Below, in pieces: positions 56,828 to 64,000 of a DNA stretch of 64,000 nucleotides; the stretch's first letter is position 1; each line of letters begins with the position of its first letter. The stretch is taken from contig NC_011026.1 in assembly GCF_000020525.1 (NCBI RefSeq), positions 1,346,001 through 1,410,000 on the forward strand, given 5' to 3'. A program made the translations under genes and the position numbers. The stretch comes from Chloroherpeton thalassium ATCC 35110. GTDB taxonomy: Bacteria; Bacteroidota; Chlorobiia; Chlorobiales; Chloroherpetonaceae. Under the pieces are notes generated by a model, which saw nothing but the letters and a program-made list of their open reading frames with translations, was not told the DNA's origin and did no database searches.

Positions 56828-57172
56828 TTAAAGCTCGCAAAGTGCTGTGCGATCAGATGTTTTTATCTTTTCCAGATCCTTTTGAATTTGCTTATCTGCG
56901 TTTAGCCAACCGGCAATTTGTTCAAGCATTTGCTTCACATAATCGCTTTCCGCTTCTTGCTGCAGCGAGTAAATGACCCATTTTCCTTGTTTATCATCTT
57001 GAATCAAGTCGGCTTCTCGCAAAATCGAAAGGTGTTTGGAAACCGTTGAGGGCGCAAGCTGAAGCACGGCTACAATTTCGCACACGCACAAAGGCTTTTG
57101 TTCAAGCATTTTCACGATTCTCAGTCGGTTGCTGTCCGAGAGCGCTTTGAATATTTTGAGTAAATGTTTCAT
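56828..57172 (-). CDS. ArsR-family metalloregulator
   Basis: This is a winged-helix repressor of the ArsR/SmtB class. The metal-binding ELCVCEIV-like segment (KPLCVCEIVAVL) has the CVC pattern of arsenite sensors. It is followed by the recognition helix LAPSTVSKHLSILREADLI and the wing GKWVIYSL. The length is 114 residues. As first gene of the leftward operon it should repress its own promoter until arsenite or antimonite binds. Confidence 0.92.
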   Translation of the reverse strand: MKHLLKIFKALSDSNRLRIVKMLEQKPLCVCEIVAVLQLAPSTVSKHLSILREADLIQDDKQGKWVIYSLQQEAESDYVKQMLEQIAGWLNADKQIQKDLEKIKTSDRTALCEL

Positions 57173-57213
57173 GTTAACTTTTTGGTCAAGTGTTTTTTGG
57201 CGCGCTTGGTAAT

Positions 57214-57873
57214 TTAACCGTTATCAAAATCAAACAAAATGTCCGAGTTCTCGGCGGCGTCTTCAAATACAACTTTGATGCGATTATAATAAGCGCCTCG
57301 CCAAAGTCCGTTTTTCGTCAGGAATTCGTGCATGATTTCAGCAAGCGATGCTTTTGCGTCCAGTTCGATATATTTTCGATATAGCGGAGCTCGCATGGCC
57401 AGCGATTCTGTGAGTTCTTTCAAAAGTTCAGTTTTCAATTTTTCCTCGTCGCCACCAAACCACGTTGATGAGGAGTTTATCTGCAATGAGCGCGTATCGA
57501 TGGCCGGTGTTTCCGGTGCATAAAGTTTGGCAACTTTGATAATGAGCACATCGCTTTTTTGCTCCAAAAAAATGTCGCTCATTTTGCAATAAAAACGATA
57601 GGCAACATTGACCGTAATTTCAGCGCTGGCCTCTCCAACTTGCAACCCGCCAATAATTTTTCTTGAAACGCTCTTTGAGAAATGCTCTTTGGTTTGCAGT
57701 TCGGCAAGTTGCAACTGCGAGAGTTTTTGTGTGTTTTGAAACGCAATGGAAAGTCGACTGAGCGAATTTTGGCGCAGAAAATAAAAACTCATATCGCGGC
57801 CCGCTTCAAACAAAAATACCGAAGCCAAGCCAAAGAGAATCAGGAGCGTTGCATATTTGAGGATTTTTTTCAT
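57214..57873 (-). CDS. DUF4230 family membrane-anchored protein
   Basis: A Met at 57873 gives a start directly before a membrane helix (ILKYATLLILFGLASVFLFEAG), and the rest is a soluble domain. KEHFSKSVSRKIIGGLQVGEASAEITVNVAYRFYCKMSDI matches the DUF4230 pattern, where these segments precede a conserved tail. The family has no known function. A longer frame to 57939 seems less likely. It is downstream of the ECF sigma factor gene and may be controlled by it. Confidence 0.75.
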   Translation of the reverse strand: MKKILKYATLLILFGLASVFLFEAGRDMSFYFLRQNSLSRLSIAFQNTQKLSQLQLAELQTKEHFSKSVSRKIIGGLQVGEASAEITVNVAYRFYCKMSDIFLEQKSDVLIIKVAKLYAPETPAIDTRSLQINSSSTWFGGDEEKLKTELLKELTESLAMRAPLYRKYIELDAKASLAEIMHEFLTKNGLWRGAYYNRIKVVFEDAAENSDILFDFDNG

Positions 57874-58012
57874 GTTGCGAAGATTTCGTGCGTGTTGTTC
57901 GCTTTTTATAAAACTTCGCGTTTTTTTGGGTGAGAACAAAAATGAAAAAGTACCTGATATAAGCTGCCGGTGCTTTTTCTCAAGGAGTAAAGTGCGCGTT
58001 GGTGGGGGCGCT

Positions 58013-58966
58013 TTAGTAATTTCTCAGTTTATCGCGAAGCATTTTGTAGAGCATTTCGCGAGCGCGAAAGATATGAGCTTTCACCGTGCCCAATGGAATA
58101 TCCAAGTCCGCAGCAATTTCCTCGTAGGTGCGCTCTTGAAGATGGCGCATTTCAATTACTTTCCGATACTTCGGCGGCAAATTCTTGATGGCTGAACGAA
58201 CCAGTGCATCGCGTTGGCTTTGCATGATATTTTTTCCAGGCTCTTCTGAAGAGTCAGGGATTTCAATGGTGTATTCGTCGTCCTTTGTGGTAATCGGATT
58301 GTCCAGCGAGTAGGTTTTTAGCCGTCGTTTTCGGAGGTAATCGATGCTGCTATTGGTGGCGATGCGATATAGCCAAGTAGAAAAGGCGTATTCTTTGTTG
58401 AAATTTTCTATTGAATTGAATGCCTTTGAGAAAGTTTCTTGAACCAGGTCTTCAACTTCATTTTGGTTGTGGATGATTTTCAAAATGAGGTTAAAAATTT
58501 GGCCGCGATATTTATTCAGCAGGCGCTTGTAGGCTTGGTCGCGCTTGTGTGGGTCGCCGTCACAGATTTGATCGATCAGCGCATAGTCTTCAAGGCGAGA
58601 GCGACTTTTTTCTGCAGTGCCTCTTGAGTGTTTGCGTTCGGATTGTTCCTTAGCGTCATCGCCATCGTTACCCTCAGCATTCTCTTCGCCCGCATCATCA
58701 TTCTCATCTTCATCGTCTTCATCGTTATCCGGTGTATACGGTGTGTCATCTTCAGTGGAAGTCTCATCATCGTCATCGAAATCAACCTCATCTTCTTCTG
58801 ACAACTCAGAAGACTCATCTTGCTGTTTTTCTCCAAACGCTTGCCCCTTCGTGCTGTCCTTATCTAAATTCGGATTTTCCTTGCCTGAAGAAGCATCCGA
58901 AACAGACTTAGCCAGTGAATTTGGGTCTTCTTCTGAACCTTGAGATAAAGATTTCTTTTTTGGCAT
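58013..58966 (-). CDS. ECF-type RNA polymerase sigma factor with acidic N-terminal extension
   Basis: The C-terminal 180 residues are an ECF sigma factor: region 2 reads NEVEDLVQETFSKAFNSIENFNKEYAFSTWLYRIATNSSIDYLRKRR, and region 4 is KNLPPKYRKVIEMRHLQERTYEEIAADLDIPLGTVKAHIFRAREML. The first ~130 residues are not found in ordinary ECF factors. They are disordered and strongly acidic between about 50 and 110 (runs of D and E such as DFDDDDE). The extension could hold the factor away from polymerase. No anti-sigma gene is adjacent. Confidence 0.9.
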   Translation of the reverse strand: MPKKKSLSQGSEEDPNSLAKSVSDASSGKENPNLDKDSTKGQAFGEKQQDESSELSEEDEVDFDDDDETSTEDDTPYTPDNDEDDEDENDDAGEENAEGNDGDDAKEQSERKHSRGTAEKSRSRLEDYALIDQICDGDPHKRDQAYKRLLNKYRGQIFNLILKIIHNQNEVEDLVQETFSKAFNSIENFNKEYAFSTWLYRIATNSSIDYLRKRRLKTYSLDNPITTKDDEYTIEIPDSSEEPGKNIMQSQRDALVRSAIKNLPPKYRKVIEMRHLQERTYEEIAADLDIPLGTVKAHIFRAREMLYKMLRDKLRNY

Positions 58967-59017
58967 TAAAGGGTGAGTTTTAAGCTAAGCAAACAGTGAG
59001 GATATTTTGCATTTTTG

Positions 59018-59107
59018 CGGAGAGGGGGGGATTCGAACCCCCGATAGAGCTAAACACCCTATGACGGTTTAGCAAACCGTTGCCTTCAGCCACTCGGCCA
59101 CCTCTCC
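59018..59107 (-). tRNA. tRNA-Ser (anticodon GCT)
   Basis: Acceptor GGAGAGG pairs with CCTCTCC. The anticodon arm CGGTTTGCTAAACCG gives GCT. A long variable arm makes it type II. CCA is not encoded. Confidence 0.94.
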
Positions 59108-59120
59108 TTTCGGATTTTGG

Positions 59121-59203
59121 CGGAGGATGAGGGACTCGAACCCCCACAGGCTTGCGCCCGGCAGTTTTCAAGACTGCTGCCATACCAATTAGGCGAATCC
59201 TCC
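59121..59203 (-). tRNA. tRNA-Ser (anticodon TGA)
   Basis: Acceptor GGAGGAT pairs with ATCCTCC. The anticodon loop CTTGAAA between GCAGT and ACTGC gives TGA. A variable arm of about 15 bases is present. CCA is not encoded. Confidence 0.93.
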
Positions 59204-59277
59204 AAATATTTAATGAACAAGGGTGCAAACCTACAAAAAAATTGTAAGAATGCAAAAATAATGGAAACTTTTTGTTG

Positions 59278-59365
59278 CGGAGAGAGAGGGATTCGAACCC
59301 TCGAGGGCTGTTAAACCCTACCCGCTTTCCAGGCGAGCGCACTAGACCAACTATGCGACCTCTCC
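59278..59365 (-). tRNA. tRNA-Ser (anticodon GGA)
   Basis: Acceptor GGAGAGG pairs with TCTCTCC, with one G-U. The anticodon arm CTCGC-CTGGAAA-GCGGG gives GGA. The variable arm is long. CCA is not encoded. Confidence 0.94.
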
Positions 59366-59581
59366 AAACTTCATTGGTGTATATCGAACAAAAATCCCGT
59401 CTCAAGAACGGGGCTTTAAATATACAAACTTTGTTTTCTTCTCAAAAAATTTTAAGGAAATTCTTCCCGCTTTTTCTTCAGAACACATGAGGTGTAAAAA
59501 AATACCATTATGTGTTTTTTTAGAAAATTTCAAAAAGAATGAAAGCTTTTGTATCTTTGCAAAAGTGATAAGAATATGCAG

Positions 59582-59610
59582 TTGACAAGACCGGTTCAAA
59601 TAAGCTTAAA
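59582..59610 (+). promoter_or_regulatory. guaB: Possible guaB promoter
   Basis: TTGACA (59582-59587) is a consensus -35 box. The best -10 after a 17-base spacer is only CTTAAA (59605-59610), so the assignment is weak. A transcript from here would include the leader terminator. Confidence 0.35.
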
Positions 59611-59629
59611 AAACAATCTCCACCTTTCT

Positions 59630-59650
59630 CCCGCAAAATGCGGGTTTTTT
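59630..59650 (+). terminator. guaB: Leader terminator upstream of guaB
   Basis: CCCGCA (59630-59635) pairs with TGCGGG (59639-59644) and six T follow. No rightward gene precedes it, so it must act inside the guaB leader as an attenuator or end a very short RNA. Confidence 0.7.
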
Positions 59651-59706
59651 CTTAATGTGCCCACAACTTGCCGGTTCCCATTTTTACCCAACTTTAATAA
59701 CGATGA

Positions 59707-61197
<1,491 letters not shown>

Positions 61198-61271
61198 ATG
61201 TACGGTCAGCAACTGTATGGATTCTTCTTTTAAAAGCCAATCGCTTCGGATTTTAACGGAAAAAATTAATA

Positions 61272-61305
61272 AAAAAGGCTGCCCTGATGTCACGGCAGCC
61301 TTTTT
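61272..61305 (+). terminator. Terminator between guaB and aspartate aminotransferase
   Basis: AAAAGGCTGCC (61273-61283) pairs with GGCAGCCTTTT (61294-61304), followed by T-rich DNA. The A-rich left flank lets it work in both directions for the convergent genes. Confidence 0.92.
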
Positions 61306-61333
61306 CTTTTTCAACAGTTGCTTATTCGCCGCG

Positions 61334-62548
61334 TTAGGAAAATGCTTTTTTCATTCGCGAAACGGCTTTTTCAAGATTTTCAATCGATGCGGCATACGAA
61401 AGTCGCAAATAGCCCTGCGCGCCAAACGCTTCACCAGGAACAGTGGCGACATAGTGCTTTTCAAGCAGAAACTCAGCCACATCCAACGAACTGGCAAGGT
61501 TTTTTCCCTCAATCGTTTTGCCTAAAACGCCTTTAACGGACGGGAAAATGTAAAACGCGCCTTCAGGCAAAGCGGCGGATACACCTGGAATCTCATTGAG
61601 TGCGCGGTGCATAAAGTCCCGGCGCTTTTCAAATTCGCGGCGACGCGCATCTACAATAGATTGATCGCCTGTGAGTGCGGCAATCGCTGCTTTTTGAGAA
61701 ACAGATGCCGCGTTGGAAGTCATTTGTGATTGAATTTTCCCGCAAGCATTTACGATCCATTTCGGGGCGGCAATCCAGCCAACGCGCCAGCCTGTCATGG
61801 AATAAGTTTTGGAAACCGCATTGCTGACAATAACCCAATCACGCATTCCCTCAACTTTTGCCGGTGAGAACGGCTGCGTATTGCCATAAACTAATTTATT
61901 ATACATCTCGTCGGAAATGACAAAAATGCCTTTTCCTTTGATAACGCTCATCAGCGCGCGCACTTCGGCTTCAGAATACACGGCACCGGTTGGGTTCGAG
62001 GGAGAGTTTAAAATTAAAATTTTGGTCTTTGGCGTGAGCGCACTTTGAAGCTGCTCCGGCGTGATTTTAAAATTTGATTCCAAAGAAGTTTCGAGCACCA
62101 CCGATTTTCCGCCCGCTAAATTGACCATTTCCGGGAAACTGACCCAATAAGGCGCTGGAATGATGACTTCGTCCTCGTCGTCGCAAAGCGCTAAAATGGC
62201 GTTCGCAATAGCCTGCTTGCCGCCATTGCTGACGATCACTTCCTCCGGCAAATACGCCACGCCTAAATCTGCTTTAGTGGATTCAGCAATGGCCTTGCGT
62301 AGTTCAGGCGTTCCTGCGTTTTCCGTGTACTTTGTAAAACCAGTTTGAACTGCATGAATGGCAGCTTCACAAGCGAAATCCGGCGTTGGAAAATCCGGTT
62401 CGCCAGCCGAAAGGCTGATAACATCATGCCCTTCAGCTTTCATTTTTTTTGCCAATGCAGTAATCCGCATGGTTTCAGATTCTTGCATTCGCAGGACCCG
62501 CTTTGCCAAAAAGCGCGCCGTATCCGTTGTTTCAACCGTACTTGTCAT
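61334..62548 (-). CDS. Class I aminotransferase, aspartate aminotransferase type
   Basis: A PLP enzyme of the Ib aspartate aminotransferase group. Visible elements are [46 protein letters not shown] and the PLP-binding [16 protein letters not shown] with the Schiff-base Lys. The C-terminal Arg segment LRLSYAAS binds the substrate carboxylate. At 404 residues it has the family length. It probably makes aspartate or, as in some relatives, acts on prephenate. It lies 82 bp downstream of coaD on the same strand. Confidence 0.92.
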   Translation of the reverse strand: MTSTVETTDTARFLAKRVLRMQESETMRITALAKKMKAEGHDVISLSAGEPDFPTPDFACEAAIHAVQTGFTKYTENAGTPELRKAIAESTKADLGVAYLPEEVIVSNGGKQAIANAILALCDDEDEVIIPAPYWVSFPEMVNLAGGKSVVLETSLESNFKITPEQLQSALTPKTKILILNSPSNPTGAVYSEAEVRALMSVIKGKGIFVISDEMYNKLVYGNTQPFSPAKVEGMRDWVIVSNAVSKTYSMTGWRVGWIAAPKWIVNACGKIQSQMTSNAASVSQKAAIAALTGDQSIVDARRREFEKRRDFMHRALNEIPGVSAALPEGAFYIFPSVKGVLGKTIEGKNLASSLDVAEFLLEKHYVATVPGEAFGAQGYLRLSYAASIENLEKAVSRMKKAFS

Positions 62549-62629
62549 ATCACTTCTAAGTTTTGAAATCCCGTTTGAATTTCAGGAATTTATGTGGTTC
62601 AACCAACCAACCCTAAATTTACTAAAAAA

Positions 62630-63136
62630 TCAGCGTTGATTTTTAGCGGTGGCGGCATGTTTTTCTTTGAGTCGCGATAAAACACAGGGCGGCACCAGAT
62701 TGCTAATGTCTCCGCCCAGCCGCGAGACTTCCCGAATGATGGATGAGGCCAAATAGGTGTATTTTTCATTGGGCATTAAAAACACCGTGGTGATTTCGGG
62801 ATATAAATTCCGGTTCATCAAGGCAATTTGAAATTCATATTCAAAGTCGATAAACTGGCGCAATCCGCGAATAATGGCCACAGCTTCTTTTCGATGCGCG
62901 TATTCGGCCAAAAGGCCTTCTTGCAAAATTTCAACCTTCACGCCGCTATATCCAGCCACAGCCTCTTGGATCATTTCCATCCGTTCTTCGGCTGTGAAAA
63001 GCGGTTTTTTTTGGTTATTGACAGCGACAACAACCGTAATTTCATCAAAAATACTCAGAGCGCGTTCCAGCACGTCGATATGGCCGTTTGTAATCGGATC
63101 GAATGTGCCGGGGTAAATCGCACGGCGTATAGGCAT
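62630..63136 (-). CDS. coaD: Phosphopantetheine adenylyltransferase
   Basis: CoaD makes dephospho-CoA from phosphopantetheine and ATP. The nucleotidyltransferase start [21 protein letters not shown] (with T/HxGH) and the [22 protein letters not shown] segment are characteristic. The C-terminal [17 protein letters not shown] completes the active site. The length is 168 residues. It follows rsmD by 12 bp, a pairing conserved in many bacteria. Confidence 0.97.
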   Translation of the reverse strand: MPIRRAIYPGTFDPITNGHIDVLERALSIFDEITVVVAVNNQKKPLFTAEERMEMIQEAVAGYSGVKVEILQEGLLAEYAHRKEAVAIIRGLRQFIDFEYEFQIALMNRNLYPEITTVFLMPNEKYTYLASSIIREVSRLGGDISNLVPPCVLSRLKEKHAATAKNQR

Positions 63137-63148
63137 GTTTTTATAAAT

Positions 63149-63700
63149 TTACTGTTCTGTTTTTCCCCAACAAAAGAAGCTCACGTGGGTTGTTCCAAAG
63201 GTTTTTTCAAAATCAAAATAGGGTTCTTGGGCAAAAGAAAGTGATGAATGATGCTCTAAGATGAAAAATCCATGTTCTTTCAAAAGGCGTTTTTCAAAAA
63301 CGAGCTTTGCAAGCTGCTCAAGTTTTTCAAGACGATAAGGTGGGTCGCAAAAAATTAAGTCGAATGAATCGGTTGTCTTTTGCAAGAAACGAAAAGCGTC
63401 GGTGCGAAGCAGGTTGGTTTGGTGTTCAACCGATAGCGCCGCCGCCGAGGCCGTTAGTGTTTTCAGCGTTTTAGCGTCTTGCTCAACGAAAGTGGCGTGC
63501 TCAGCGCCGCGGCTAAGTGCTTCAAATCCTAAAATGCCGCTTCCGGCAAAAAGATCTAACACGTGAGCCGCCTCAAAATCGAAGCGATGAGCCAGGAGGT
63601 CAAAAATAGTTTGTCGCACACGTCCGGTTGTTGGCCTGACAGTGTGCGACGAAACGGTTTGTATGACGCGGCTTTTATACTTGCCTGCAATAATTCTCAT
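63149..63700 (-). CDS. rsmD: 16S rRNA (guanine-966 N2) methyltransferase RsmD
   Basis: RsmD methylates the exocyclic amine of guanine 966 in 16S rRNA. Starting at ATG 63700 it reads MRIIAGKYKSRVI, the family N-terminus. A longer frame to 63814 overlaps the transketolase gene and is rejected. The SAM site is VLDLFAGSGILGFEALSRGA and the catalytic motif is IFCDPPYRLEK. The length is 183 residues. It lies 22 bp after the transketolase stop and 12 bp before coaD. Confidence 0.95.
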   Translation of the reverse strand: MRIIAGKYKSRVIQTVSSHTVRPTTGRVRQTIFDLLAHRFDFEAAHVLDLFAGSGILGFEALSRGAEHATFVEQDAKTLKTLTASAAALSVEHQTNLLRTDAFRFLQKTTDSFDLIFCDPPYRLEKLEQLAKLVFEKRLLKEHGFFILEHHSSLSFAQEPYFDFEKTFGTTHVSFFCWGKTEQ

Positions 63701-63722
63701 TTTAGGCAAAAAGCCGTCTGGG

Positions 63723-64000
63723 TTAAAAGTCTCCGAAGCGTGTTTCTGGCAGTTCAGCGAGCGCTTTTTCGCCGTCAGCAGCTGACGGGGCTTTGCCGTG
63801 CCAGTTTGAGCCATCAGCCATTGAGCCTTCCATAAAGGAAACGCCTTTGCCCATGAGGGTTTTGGCCAAAATCACAACCGGTTTTCCTTTGCCGGAAAAA
63901 GTTTTTGCTTTTTCAACAGTTTGAACAAAATCCGCAATGCTATTGCCATCGCAGCTGAGCACTTCCCAGCCAAACGCTTTCCATTTGTCAGCAAATGGTT
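63723..64000 (-). CDS. Transketolase, N-terminal subunit (partial, start outside window)
   Basis: The last ~91 codons are in the window and the start lies to the right. The readable part, KWKAFGWEVLSCDGN to VVILAKTLMGKGVSFMEG and WHGKAPSAADGEKALAEL, is the end of the thiamine-diphosphate (PP) domain in transketolase N-terminal subunits. It should pair with the C-terminal subunit encoded at 8592-9575. It leads a probable operon with rsmD and coaD. Confidence 0.92.
   Translation of the reverse strand, partial: PFADKWKAFGWEVLSCDGNSIADFVQTVEKAKTFSGKGKPVVILAKTLMGKGVSFMEGSMADGSNWHGKAPSAADGEKALAELPETRFGDF

Noticed and set aside
58617-58943. 108-codon Ser-rich plus-strand frame in the sigma factor gene
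   Set aside because: The Ser/Val runs are the complement of the acidic Asp/Glu codons of the real gene.

Overview
The window reads as chromosomal DNA of a green sulfur bacterium (Chlorobi), most like a Chloroherpeton-type lineage. This is an inference from protein wording. The support is a plant/cyanobacterial-type carotene desaturase, a CrtC-type carotenoid 1,2-hydratase, a ferredoxin:thioredoxin reductase catalytic subunit, RF1 and RpoB/RpoC of Chlorobi flavour, and moderate GC with tight gene packing. No rRNA, CRISPR array, prophage or transposase gene was seen.

Layout. 0-5.1 kb: prfA, then the nickel-hydrogenase maturation run hypA-hypB-hypF. 5.2-8.5 kb: a two-gene type II restriction-modification (RM) module sits in the 3' end of rsmA (ksgA), bounded by an 87-bp perfect direct repeat made from the rsmA end. 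8.6-12.4 kb: transketolase C-terminal subunit, phosphohexomutase, YbaB and RecR. 12.4-12.9 kb: a decayed antitoxin/Doc-like pair and a REP-like hairpin. 12.9-17.7 kb: carotene desaturase, U32 protein, [2Fe-2S] protein and Ppx/GppA. 18-24.6 kb: a marR-adaptor-RND pump-TolC efflux operon on the minus strand. 24.9-32.4 kb: a membrane/Cys-cluster protein, a TrmH-family methyltransferase, a repeat-hairpin array, a STAND ATPase facing a SARP/BTAD regulator, and an SDR enzyme.

32.5-44.8 kb: the classical tRNA-secE-nusG-rplKAJL-rpoBC block, preceded by tRNAs Thr(TGT), Tyr(GTA), Thr(GGT) and Trp(CCA). 44.8-47.1 kb: an M1 metallopeptidase split by a frameshift exactly at an A AAA AAG heptamer. 47.5-49.6 kb: tRNA-Phe, crtC and a small glycosyltransferase. 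49.6-53.6 kb: a membrane spermidine-synthase/DUF350/lipoprotein/DUF4178 cluster. 53.7-57.2 kb: ftrB, cutA and an arsR-CxxC protein-permease-arsC-CxxC protein operon. 57.2-59.4 kb: a DUF4230 protein, an ECF sigma factor with a very acidic N-terminus, and three tRNA-Ser genes. 59.6-64 kb: guaB behind a leader terminator, an aspartate aminotransferase, coaD, rsmD and the end of the transketolase N-terminal subunit.

The most unusual items are the RM insertion with long target duplication, the possible self-regulated methyltransferase, the slippery-site peptidase, the covarying hairpin repeats near 26.8 kb, and the split SARP/STAND pair. All calls come from reading the sequence; no database search was run.
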